Part shown: positions 1 through 6,062 of the stretch, piece after piece | Numbering within the stretch: position 1 is the first letter of the stretch | How the letters are laid out: each line of letters begins with the position of its first letter | Source: Bacteroidales bacterium | Lineage (GTDB): Bacteria > Bacteroidota > Bacteroidia > Bacteroidales > UBA12077 | DNA length: 7,105 bases | Direction: 5' to 3' | Assembly: GCA_030156305.1 (NCBI GenBank) | Contig: JASGMZ010000158.1 | Location: 1 to 7,105, forward strand | The notes under the pieces: generated by a model | What the model was told of the DNA's origin: nothing | The model's input: only the letters and a program-made list of their open reading frames with translations | Database searches by the model: none | Translations under genes and position numbers: made by a program

Positions 1-465
1 TGTGGTTAATTTTTCGATAACTCTTGATAAGGTTTTACCTACAGATGTAAGTTTGATTTCTAAAATTTCACTTATTTCTTTATAGGAAAACCCATCATTA
101 TAAAGATTAAGCAGAACCTGTTCTTTTGGTGTTAATTTCGATAAAGCTTTGGCTATTGCTTTTTTTTGTTCATTTTGGATAATATCTGTTTCAATGGTGT
201 TTAAAAAATTTTTTTCATAAAGGTTAATGTTATCTGTTAATTGAATATTTTTTTTCTTTTTGTTGATGTTTATATATTTATTGAGTGCACACCTGTAAAG
301 CCATGCTTTAATGTTTATAGGTTGCTTATTCTTCTTTATTTCGTTGTGCAAGCTTAAAAATACTTCCTGGGCAATATCCTCGCTGTCTTGTTCCGAAAAA
401 GATATTCTGTAAACAAACTGAAAGATTTTTATATAGTACAAATTATATATTTCATTAAAGGGCAT
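1..465 (-). CDS. ECF-type RNA polymerase sigma factor (3' end missing)
   Basis: This frame reads leftward from an ATG at 463-465 and stays open to the window edge, giving 155 residues of a protein family usually 160-200 long, so only the C-terminal end is missing. An in-frame TAG lies two codons upstream, which makes this ATG the earliest possible start. Region 2 covers about residues 8-70, with the acidic motif SEDIAQEVF (28-36) followed by the AWLYRCALNKYI stretch (54-65) that matches the -10-binding helix. Region 4 covers about 103-153, with LTPKEQVLLNLY and a helix-turn-helix (FSYKEISEILEI, 126-137). A lysine-rich linker (about 66-75) joins them. No region 3 is present, as expected for ECF factors. 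It would direct core polymerase to a specific promoter set. It is transcribed away from the metabolic genes and no anti-sigma gene is visible, so its targets and signal are unknown. Family assignment is firm; any control over the neighbouring genes is speculation. Confidence 0.9.
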   Translation of the reverse strand, partial: MPFNEIYNLYYIKIFQFVYRISFSEQDSEDIAQEVFLSLHNEIKKNKQPINIKAWLYRCALNKYININKKKKNIQLTDNINLYEKNFLNTIETDIIQNEQKKAIAKALSKLTPKEQVLLNLYNDGFSYKEISEILEIKLTSVGKTLSRVIEKLTT

Positions 466-539
466 ATGCTAATGTTTTATTACTATGACAAACTTGTTAA
501 AATTTTGTGACATAAAAGGATAAAAAAACAGAATTACTT

Positions 540-610
540 AAATATGTTGCAAAATATGTTATTACTTGAAAGTTGCTAAATGAATTCATATTATTGGTTT
601 TTTGTTGCAA
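540..610. promoter_or_regulatory. Repeat cluster in the divergent intergenic region
   Basis: Between the two divergent genes, AAATATGTT occurs twice (540-548 and 552-560) in direct orientation with a 12-bp period. GTTGCAA occurs at 546-552 and again at 604-610, with a near copy GTTGCTA at 572-578; the TTGCAA core is palindromic. The placement between the sigma-factor start and the promoter at 672-679 fits an operator, but the DNA is very AT-rich and such repeats can arise by chance. No RNA gene, terminator or small ORF was recognised in 466-712. Confidence 0.25.
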
Positions 611-671
611 TTATTAAAATTAATTAATGATTTAGTTACAGATTGTAAGTATAAAAGGTGGCTGTTTTTAC

Positions 672-679
672 TACCTTTG
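672..679 (+). promoter_or_regulatory. Bacteroidota -7 promoter element for the acyl-CoA synthetase
   Basis: TACCTTTG is an exact match to the TAnnTTTG consensus of the Bacteroidota primary sigma factor. Transcription would begin near 684, giving a leader of about 30 nt that is A-rich with no Shine-Dalgarno sequence, typical of the phylum. No good TTTG -33 element sits at the usual spacing; the nearest TTG (643-645) is too far upstream, so the promoter may be weak or need an activator. Confidence 0.6.
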
Positions 680-712
680 TATTAAATATCAAAAATAAAA
701 AAATAAATAGCT

Positions 713-2770
713 ATGATAACAAAACAACTTTTAGATCCTCAAAGTATTGTAGTTGTTGGTGCTTCTAATAACATTCAAAAACCTGGTGGAAAGGTTTTAA
801 AAAATTTAATTGATGGTAATTTTAAAGGAGAACTTTATGTTGCTAATCCGAAAGAAGATGAGGTACAAGGTATCAAAAGTTATAAGAATCCGGCTGATTT
901 GCCTCAGGTTGATTTAGCTATTTTAGCAATTGCCGCTAAATATTGTACTGAAACGGTACGTTTATTGGCCGAACAAAAGAATACCAAAGCATTTATTATT
1001 CTCTCAGCAGGATTTAGTGAAGAAAATGAAGAGGGAGCAAAGATAGAGCAGGACATTGTCGATATTGTGAATCAACATAATGCTTCGCTTATTGGCCCTA
1101 ATTGCATTGGGGTATTGAATCAAAATTATAATGGAATTTTTACAACACCAATTCCTACGCTCGATCCGCAAGGAGTTGATTTTATTTCCGGATCAGGAGC
1201 TACAGCCGTGTTTATTATTGAAACTGGAGTGCCTAAGGGACTAAAATTTTCGAGTGTTTTTTCTGTTGGAAATAGTGCTCAGTTAGGAGTAGAGGAAGTG
1301 TTAAAACATATGGATGAAACGTTTGATCCGGAAACCAGCTCTAAAGTTAAGTTGTTATATATAGAAAGTATCGATAAACCTGATATGCTGCTTAAACATG
1401 CATCTTCATTAATCCGTAAAGGATGTAAAATTGCCGCCATAAAATCGGGAGGTTCTGAGGCTGGCAGCCGGGCTGCTTCTTCTCATACCGGAGCGTTGGC
1501 CAGTTCTGATGTAGCTGTGGATGCTTTATTCCGAAAAGCCGGTATTGTTCGTTGTCACGGACGTGAAGAATTAATTACGGTAGCTTCTATTTTTATGCAC
1601 CCTGAGTTAAAGGGGAAAAATATAGCTATTATTACTCATGCCGGTGGGCCTGCCGTGATGTTAACCGATGCTTTATCGAATAATAAACTGCAAATTCCAC
1701 CTATCGAAGGGCCAAAAGCAGATGCTTTATTAGAAAAACTTTTTCCCGGATCTTCAGTAGCAAATCCTATTGATTTCCTGGCCACAGGAACAGCCGAACA
1801 ACTTGGGCACATTATCGATGCCTGCGAAAAGGATTTCGATCATATTGACGCAATGGCTGTTATTTTTGGAAGTCCCGGATTATTTCCTGTATACGATGTA
1901 TATGATTTGCTTGATGAAAAGATGAAATCCTGTAAAAAACCAATTTATCCCATTTTAACTTCATTAGTTAATGTAAAAGATGAGATAGATGCTTTTATAA
2001 AAAAAGGTAGAATAAATTTCCCTGATGAAGTGGTTTTTGGTAACGCACTGGCTAAAGTTTATCATACCGAAAAACCTGCTCCTGAAAACATAGATATTCC
2101 AGAAGTAGACGAGAAAAAAATCCGAAATATTATCGACCATGCCGATGATGGATATATTTCACCTGAAGAGGTGCAACAACTATTGGATGCAGCCGGAATA
2201 GCCCGTGCAGGTGAAGCGGTGGTTACTACCAAAGAAGATGCTGTAAAGAAAGCCGAAGAACTAGGACTGCCTGTAGTGATGAAAGTTGTAGGCCCAGTTC
2301 ATAAATCGGATGTAGGAGGTGTTATTCTTAATGTGAAAGATGATGAAACCGTTGCCAAAGAGTTTGAACGGATGATGCAGATTAAGGATACCACTGCTAT
2401 CTTATTGCAGCCTATGCTTTCGGGTACAGAATTGTTTGTTGGTGCTAAAGCAGAGCCCAAATTTGGCCATATGGTTCTATGCGGGCTGGGGGGTATTTTT
2501 ATAGAGGTATTGAAAGATGTGAGTGCTGGTTTAGCACCTATTGGCCAGGACGAATCTTTAAAAATGATTAGAAGTTTGCAAAGCTATGGTATTATAAAAG
2601 GAACACGCGGACAGGAAGGTGTGAATGAAGAAATGTTTGCAGAAATAGTCAGCCGTGTATCTGCTTTGGTAAAAGCTGCACCGGAAATTGCCGAGATGGA
2701 TTTAAATCCGTTGTTAGGAAAAGCCGATAAAGTGGTAGCTGTGGATGCACGTATACGAATAGAAAAATAG
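713..2770 (+). CDS. Acyl-CoA synthetase (ADP-forming), fused alpha-beta; acetate--CoA ligase type
   Basis: Catalyses acyl-CoA + ADP + phosphate = acid + CoA + ATP in the cytoplasm, usually in the ATP-forming direction. The 685 residues show the full domain order: a CoA-binding Rossmann domain (about 5-130, with VVVGASNN at 13-20 and GPNCIGVLN at 128-136), two succinyl-CoA-ligase-like domains (about 150-455) and a C-terminal ATP-grasp domain (about 475-685). H258 in SSHTGALASSD matches the phosphorylated alpha-subunit histidine, and H530 in HKSDVGGV matches the second, beta-subunit histidine of the archaeal enzymes. E218 (YIES) is placed like the glutamate that steadies the phosphohistidine. 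EMDLNPL (661-667) is the conserved ATP-grasp C-terminal motif. Length is normal for a fused enzyme, whereas Pyrococcus splits it in two. The ATG follows an A-rich leader and opens the CoA-binding domain correctly. The neighbouring oxidoreductase and aminotransferase suggest substrates derived from amino acids, such as branched-chain or aryl acyl-CoA, but acetyl-CoA is equally possible from sequence. Confidence 0.93.
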   Translation: MITKQLLDPQSIVVVGASNNIQKPGGKVLKNLIDGNFKGELYVANPKEDEVQGIKSYKNPADLPQVDLAILAIAAKYCTETVRLLAEQKNTKAFIILSAGFSEENEEGAKIEQDIVDIVNQHNASLIGPNCIGVLNQNYNGIFTTPIPTLDPQGVDFISGSGATAVFIIETGVPKGLKFSSVFSVGNSAQLGVEEVLKHMDETFDPETSSKVKLLYIESIDKPDMLLKHASSLIRKGCKIAAIKSGGSEAGSRAASSHTGALASSDVAVDALFRKAGIVRCHGREELITVASIFMHPELKGKNIAIITHAGGPAVMLTDALSNNKLQIPPIEGPKADALLEKLFPGSSVANPIDFLATGTAEQLGHIIDACEKDFDHIDAMAVIFGSPGLFPVYDVYDLLDEKMKSCKKPIYPILTSLVNVKDEIDAFIKKGRINFPDEVVFGNALAKVYHTEKPAPENIDIPEVDEKKIRNIIDHADDGYISPEEVQQLLDAAGIARAGEAVVTTKEDAVKKAEELGLPVVMKVVGPVHKSDVGGVILNVKDDETVAKEFERMMQIKDTTAILLQPMLSGTELFVGAKAEPKFGHMVLCGLGGIFIEVLKDVSAGLAPIGQDESLKMIRSLQSYGIIKGTRGQEGVNEEMFAEIVSRVSALVKAAPEIAEMDLNPLLGKADKVVAVDARIRIEK

Positions 2771-2920
2771 ATGAGAAAGTTTAAAGATTTACGATTTTCT
2801 GAAAAGTTATTGATTGTTATGGCCTTCTTAGCTCTTCTCGGAATTATCCTTAAATGGACTGAAGTTAAAGAAGGGTTTTTTAAAGGATGGGAATATTTTG
2901 ATTTTCGCACGAGGTTTTAA
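2771..2920 (+). CDS. Small single-span membrane protein, unknown function (49 aa)
   Basis: An ATG lies immediately after the TAG stop of the acyl-CoA synthetase, with no base between, so translation is probably coupled to that gene. The product has a basic N-terminus (MRKFKDLRFSEK), one hydrophobic segment (about residues 13-28, LLIVMAFLALLGIILK) and a short polar and aromatic tail (TEVKEGFFKGWEYFDFRTRF). The basic residues before the segment predict the N-terminus in the cytoplasm and the tail outside. I do not recognise a family. The exact abutment, the clean membrane-protein layout and the A-rich start context support a real gene; its brevity is the main doubt. It could be a small accessory subunit of the next membrane protein, or a stand-alone microprotein. 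Confidence 0.6.
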   Translation: MRKFKDLRFSEKLLIVMAFLALLGIILKWTEVKEGFFKGWEYFDFRTRF

Positions 2921-2970
2921 ATACCAGGGTGATGTTTTCAGTGTTTCACTATTTTTAATCATAATTTAGA

Positions 2971-3663
2971 ATGAAAAAACAAGATTTTATTTTTATTGTT
3001 TGTATTGTCGTATTCTTTCTGCCATTCTTTCTTTCCGAACAGGTATTTAGAATTTATGATACTTTTAATAAGGAACATGGAATGGTTATGAGCTTTTTAA
3101 AATTTGCTGTATTAGCAACTCTGGGTGAGTCCATTGGGTTGCGAATACGCAATGGAGTATATAATAAAAAAGGTTTTGGGTTAATTCCCCGGGCAATTGT
3201 ATGGGGCTTTTTAGGATTAACTATAAAAATGTCTTTTGTCATTTTTGCTACCGGAACTCCTCAGTTTTTAGCATATCTTGGATTTAAAAAAGCAGTTGTT
3301 GCAATGGAAGGTTCTTTCAGTCCATTAAAATTACTGGTAGCTTTTTCAATCAGCGCAGCAATGAATTTAATTTACGCACCGGTAATGATGACATTCCATA
3401 AGATAACCGATACCCATATTTTGAATAATGGTGGAACTTTGAAAGGATTTTTTAAACCTATCCATTTTGGGGAGATAATGGGAACTATGAACTGGCGGGT
3501 ACAGTGGAATTTTGTGTTTAAAAAAACAATCCCGTTTTTTTGGATTCCGGCACATACCATTACTTTTTTGTTACCTTCACATTATCAGGTTTTATTTGCC
3601 GCTGTTTTAGGTATTGTTTTAGGAGTATTGCTTGCAACAGCCAGTTTAAAGAGTGAAAAATAA
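2971..3663 (+). CDS. Multi-span inner-membrane protein, possibly Mpv17/PMP22-like
   Basis: The 230-residue product is strongly hydrophobic, with likely membrane segments near residues 6-22, 38-56, 73-93, 119-140 and 187-222 (the last long enough for two helices). It has no signal-peptide cleavage site or catalytic motif that I recognise. The stretches LATLGESIGLRIRNG (48-62), RAIVWGFLGLTIKMSF (74-89) and MNWRVQWNFVFKKTIP (173-188) look conserved rather than random. The end has W191, P193, F199, P202 and H204-Y205 in an order resembling the WPxxQxxNFxxVPxxYR signature of the Mpv17/PMP22 family, but spacing differs by one or two residues and the Gln and Asn are absent, so the link is tentative. 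Mpv17 proteins are reported to form channels for small solutes; a metabolite or acid pore would suit this cluster, but that is inference. It starts 50 bp after the small membrane gene and probably shares its transcript. The ATG precedes a typical KKQ N-terminus. Confidence 0.85.
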   Translation: MKKQDFIFIVCIVVFFLPFFLSEQVFRIYDTFNKEHGMVMSFLKFAVLATLGESIGLRIRNGVYNKKGFGLIPRAIVWGFLGLTIKMSFVIFATGTPQFLAYLGFKKAVVAMEGSFSPLKLLVAFSISAAMNLIYAPVMMTFHKITDTHILNNGGTLKGFFKPIHFGEIMGTMNWRVQWNFVFKKTIPFFWIPAHTITFLLPSHYQVLFAAVLGIVLGVLLATASLKSEK

Positions 3664-3666
3664 TTG

Positions 3667-3674
3667 TATATTTG
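3667..3674 (+). promoter_or_regulatory. Bacteroidota -7 promoter element for the flavodoxin
   Basis: TATATTTG matches TAnnTTTG exactly and lies three bases after the stop of the membrane-protein gene. A TTTA at 3645-3648, 18 bp upstream, could act as an imperfect -33 element inside the end of that gene. Transcription would start near 3680, giving a leader of about 35 nt that is almost entirely A and T. The flavodoxin can therefore probably be expressed separately from the upstream genes. Confidence 0.6.
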
Positions 3675-3714
3675 TAGTAGTTCGAAAATTAAAAAAAATT
3701 AAAATATAGAAACA

Positions 3715-4236
3715 ATGAAAAAAATAGGTTTGTTTTATGGCCCGGTTGGAGGTTCAACCGAAAAAGTAGCAAAAAAAGTAGCCGATGCATTAGGTACCGA
3801 AAATGTTGACCTTATTCCTGTAAAGGAAGCTAAAGCATCAGATGTTGAAAAGTACGAAAATATAATTTTCGGAATGTCAACCATTGGCAAAGAAACCTGG
3901 GAATCGGATAAACCAGCCAATGATTGGGATATCTTTTTACCGGAATTAGAGAAAATCAATTATAGCAATAAAAAAATTGCCATGTTTGGTTTAGGCGACC
4001 AGGTTACTTACGATTTGCATTTTGTTGATGCATTGGGCATTATAGCTGAAATTATTTTGCCTAAGGGAGCTCAGGTTATTGGAAGAGTCCGTACCGATGG
4101 ATACGATTTTCGGGAATCAAAAGCTTTATACGATGGTAAATTTATTGGACTACCCGTTAACGAAGATTTTGAGCCTGAACTTACCGCCCAAAGAATAAAT
4201 GGTTGGGTAAAAATTATTCAATCTGAATTCAAATAG
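3715..4236 (+). CDS. fldA: Long-chain flavodoxin with atypical FMN-phosphate loop
   Basis: A soluble FMN protein that carries single electrons at low potential, often in place of ferredoxin when iron is scarce. The 173 residues match the long-chain class: first strand and phosphate loop (IGLFYGPVGGSTEKVA, 4-19), the 50s loop (GMSTIGKETW, 53-62), the flavin-contacting loop FGLGDQVTYDLHFVDALG (91-108), and the long-chain insert with TDGYDFRESKALYDGKFIGL (127-146). W62 and Y99 are placed to flank the flavin ring. The phosphate loop reads PVGGST where the family normally has T/S-x-T-G-x-T, so two of the usual hydroxyl residues are replaced by Pro and Gly; the Gly and final Thr remain. It lies between a membrane protein and an aminotransferase, one gene away from a ferredoxin-type subunit, so it is a likely electron acceptor for the 2-oxoacid oxidoreductase. 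The family call is firm; the partner is inferred. Confidence 0.93.
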   Translation: MKKIGLFYGPVGGSTEKVAKKVADALGTENVDLIPVKEAKASDVEKYENIIFGMSTIGKETWESDKPANDWDIFLPELEKINYSNKKIAMFGLGDQVTYDLHFVDALGIIAEIILPKGAQVIGRVRTDGYDFRESKALYDGKFIGLPVNEDFEPELTAQRINGWVKIIQSEFK

Positions 4237-4239
4237 AGT

Positions 4240-4253
4240 TAGTCAATAGTCAA
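4240..4253 (+). repeat. Tandem TAGTCAA repeat upstream of the aminotransferase promoter
   Basis: Two perfect head-to-tail copies of TAGTCAA end 14 bp before the -7 element at 4268-4275, where an upstream activator or the -33 contact would sit. A third copy of TAGTCAA lies at 5734-5740, eight bases before the ferredoxin-gene -7 element. This suggests a shared regulatory word, but three copies in AT-rich DNA is weak evidence. Confidence 0.35.
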
Positions 4254-4267
4254 GTATTTTTGGTAGC

Positions 4268-4275
4268 TATATTTG
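4268..4275 (+). promoter_or_regulatory. Bacteroidota -7 promoter element for the aminotransferase
   Basis: TATATTTG matches TAnnTTTG exactly. Transcription would begin near 4280, about 20 nt before the ATG, and the leader is A-rich (run of eight A at 4289-4296) without a Shine-Dalgarno sequence. There is no clear -33 TTTG; the tandem TAGTCAA repeat occupies the area upstream. No terminator hairpin separates it from the flavodoxin gene, so read-through is also possible. Confidence 0.6.
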
Positions 4276-4301
4276 CTGTCTTTAGTTAAAAAAAACAACT
4301 T

Positions 4302-5633
4302 ATGAATAAGCCATTAATAAAACATACCCCAATTAATTACGAGGTAGTTAAAAATAAAATTGAAGAAAGCGGATTAGAAAATATTGGATTAGCCTCTATT
4401 CGGGAGTTAGTTCGGTTAGTTAATGAAATTGAACAAGAAACCGGAGAGAAATATATCCGTATGGAAATGGGTGTTCCCGGCTTAGAACCTGCACAAGCCG
4501 GTATTGAAGGTGAAATTGAAGCTTTAAGAAAGGGTGTAGCATCTAAATATCCCATGATTGAAGGCGCTGGTATTCTTAAAAAGGAAATCTCCCGATTTGT
4601 TAAAAACTTTTTAAATCTTACGATTAATGAACGCAACTGTATTCCTACCGTAGGTTCTATGCAGGGTTCTTTTGCTACATTCCTGGTTTCTTGTCGCCGG
4701 GATGTGAAAAAAGACACTACGTTGTTTATCGATCCAGGATTTCCTGTTCAAAAACAGCAACATCATGTTCTTGGCTTTAAGTATGAAACTTTCGATGTTT
4801 ATAATTATCGGGGGGATAAGTTAAAAGATAAACTTGAATCATACCTTAAAAAAGGAAATATATCTACGATCCTCTATTCAAATCCAAATAATCCTTCATG
4901 GATATGCTTTACAGAAAAAGAGCTGCAGATTATCGGAGAGCTGGCTAATAAATACGATGTTGTGGTGATGGAAGACCTGGCATACTTTGCCATGGATTTC
5001 CGTAAAGATTTATCTCAACCGGGCGTGCCTCCATATCAGTCGACTGTTGCAAATTATACGAAGAACTATATTTTATTAATCTCCAGCTCTAAATCATTTA
5101 GTTATGCCGGACAGCGTATTGGCATGATGATTATTTCTGATGAGTTATTTGAACGAAAGTTTCCGGATCTTAAACGATTTTATAAAACCGATGGGTTTGG
5201 CTACTCTATGATTTATGGAGCGTTATATTCTTTATCATCAGGTACCAGCCATTCAGCACAATATGGATTGGCAGCTATGTTAAAAGCAGCCAATGATGGT
5301 GAGTTTAATTTTGTAGAAAGTGTAAAAGAGTATGGTGAGCGAGCTAAAATAATGAAAAAGATTTTTATCGATAATGGTTTTGATATTGTGTATGATAAAG
5401 ATGAGGATCAACCTTTAGCTGACGGTTTTTATTTTACTATTTCATATCCTGGAATGAGTGGAGACGAGTTGTTAGAAAAATTGTTATATTATGGTATTAG
5501 TGCTATTGCCCTGTATACAACCGGAAGTGAACGAACCGAAGGATTACGGGCTTGTGTTTCACAAATTCATAGAAGCCAGTTTAATGATCTTGAAAAAAGA
5601 GTAAAAATTTTTAATGAACATTATCCTAATTAA
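4302..5633 (+). CDS. PLP-dependent aminotransferase, class I/II (fold type I)
   Basis: Transfers an amino group between an amino acid and a 2-oxo acid in the cytoplasm with pyridoxal phosphate. The 443 residues contain the expected landmarks: a substrate-entry segment with GVPGLEP (57-63), the phosphate-contact region GSMQGSFA (118-125), the NPNNPS loop (194-199) with its cofactor-contacting Asn, D225 and Y228 in MEDLAYFAMDF, the Schiff-base lysine K264 in SSSKSFSYAGQRIG with R272 close behind, and R416 in EGLRACVS as the likely carboxylate-binding arginine. It is somewhat longer than the usual 390-410, mainly through about 30 extra residues at the N-terminus. The ATG is preceded by an A-rich leader 26 bp after a good promoter. 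The amino-acid substrate cannot be read from sequence; LL-diaminopimelate-type, aromatic or branched-chain specificity are all possible. The downstream oxidoreductase suggests it feeds 2-oxo acids into amino-acid oxidation. Class is certain, substrate unknown. Confidence 0.92.
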   Translation: MNKPLIKHTPINYEVVKNKIEESGLENIGLASIRELVRLVNEIEQETGEKYIRMEMGVPGLEPAQAGIEGEIEALRKGVASKYPMIEGAGILKKEISRFVKNFLNLTINERNCIPTVGSMQGSFATFLVSCRRDVKKDTTLFIDPGFPVQKQQHHVLGFKYETFDVYNYRGDKLKDKLESYLKKGNISTILYSNPNNPSWICFTEKELQIIGELANKYDVVVMEDLAYFAMDFRKDLSQPGVPPYQSTVANYTKNYILLISSSKSFSYAGQRIGMMIISDELFERKFPDLKRFYKTDGFGYSMIYGALYSLSSGTSHSAQYGLAAMLKAANDGEFNFVESVKEYGERAKIMKKIFIDNGFDIVYDKDEDQPLADGFYFTISYPGMSGDELLEKLLYYGISAIALYTTGSERTEGLRACVSQIHRSQFNDLEKRVKIFNEHYPN

Positions 5634-5676
5634 AATAAATGTGGAGGTACCAGCTTTTATATGTTGTTATAGCCAA

Positions 5677-5703
5677 AAACCTGTTAAACCTGTTCAATAA
5701 CAG
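5677..5703 (+). repeat. Tandem 9-bp direct repeat plus hairpin, ferredoxin upstream region
   Basis: AAACCTGTT occurs twice without a gap (5677-5685 and 5686-5694), followed by CAAT and AACAG. The second copy can pair as CTGTT-CAAT-AACAG (5690-5703), a five-base stem with a four-base loop; the first CTGTT can compete for the same AACAG. No T-run follows, so it is not a standard terminator. It lies about 45 bp upstream of the -7 element, a suitable place for a regulator-binding site. The rest of the 168-bp gap (5634-5801) shows only a GGTACC palindrome and the promoter. Confidence 0.45.
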
Positions 5704-5748
5704 TAGAGAAATTAATGTTTTTCATCAGTTATTTAGTCAAAAAATTAT

Positions 5749-5756
5749 TATCTTTG
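5749..5756 (+). promoter_or_regulatory. Bacteroidota -7 promoter element for the oxidoreductase genes
   Basis: TATCTTTG matches TAnnTTTG exactly. The start site would fall near 5761, leaving a leader of about 40 nt that is almost all A and T. No convincing -33 TTTG is present; a TAGTCAA word sits at 5734-5740 instead. This promoter would drive the ferredoxin-type subunit, the alpha subunit and presumably the remaining subunits beyond the right edge. Confidence 0.6.
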
Positions 5757-5801
5757 AGTGCATTCAAAAAAATATAATTAAAACTAAAAATATATAGAAT
5801 A

Positions 5802-6035
5802 ATGGCAAAAGTAAAAGGAGCAATTGTAGTTGACATTGAAAGATGTAAAGGCTGTGCTGTATGCGTACCTGCCTGTCCGACAAATGTAATACAATTATCA
5901 CAAAATGTGAATAGTAAAGGTTATCATTACGCTTACATGGAAAATCCTGATGCTTGTACAGGATGTATAAATTGTGCAATTGTTTGTCCGGATGGAGTAA
6001 TTACAGTTTACAGAAAGAAAAAAGTAAACCAATAA
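5802..6035 (+). CDS. 2x[4Fe-4S] ferredoxin-type delta subunit of 2-oxoacid:ferredoxin oxidoreductase (VorD/KorD type)
   Basis: A small iron-sulfur protein that passes electrons from the oxidoreductase to free ferredoxin or flavodoxin. The 77 residues carry two classical cluster motifs: C15-C18-C21 with C25-Pro, and C52-C55-C58 with C62-Pro. In each cluster the distant cysteine is the one followed by Pro, the arrangement that holds two [4Fe-4S] clusters. A strand (VKGAIVVDIERC) precedes the first and ITVYRKKK closes the chain. There is no signal peptide, so it is cytoplasmic. It stands 27 bp ahead of the alpha-subunit gene, the delta-alpha order often seen in Bacteroidota, where beta and gamma genes follow; those would lie outside this window. 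It could be a free ferredoxin, but its position and the small basic C-terminus favour a subunit. The MAKVKG start follows an A-rich leader. Confidence 0.9.
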   Translation: MAKVKGAIVVDIERCKGCAVCVPACPTNVIQLSQNVNSKGYHYAYMENPDACTGCINCAIVCPDGVITVYRKKKVNQ

Positions 6036-6062
6036 GTATTAAATTTAAAAAGAACTATCATA

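Noticed and set aside
489..496. CAAGTTTG on the minus strand as promoter for the sigma factor gene
   Set aside because: It has one mismatch at a key position of TAnnTTTG and no -33 element at usable spacing, so it is not listed as a feature.
2584..2910. Antisense open frame overlapping the end of the synthetase and the small membrane gene
   Set aside because: It lies opposite a strongly conserved ATP-grasp domain and its product is serine- and isoleucine-rich with no recognisable domain, as expected of a shadow frame.
2940..2957. Small hairpin AGTG-TTT-CACT followed by ATTTTT, as a possible terminator or TAnnTTTA promoter before the membrane protein
   Set aside because: The stem is only four base pairs and the -7 match is imperfect; neither is convincing in AT-rich DNA.
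4337..4717. 126-codon antisense open frame inside the aminotransferase
   Set aside because: It is fully inside a conserved enzyme gene and has no promoter, leader or domain of its own.
5690..5703. CTGTT-CAAT-AACAG hairpin as terminator of the aminotransferase
   Set aside because: The stem is five base pairs, the following sequence has no T-run, and it starts 57 bp after the stop codon.
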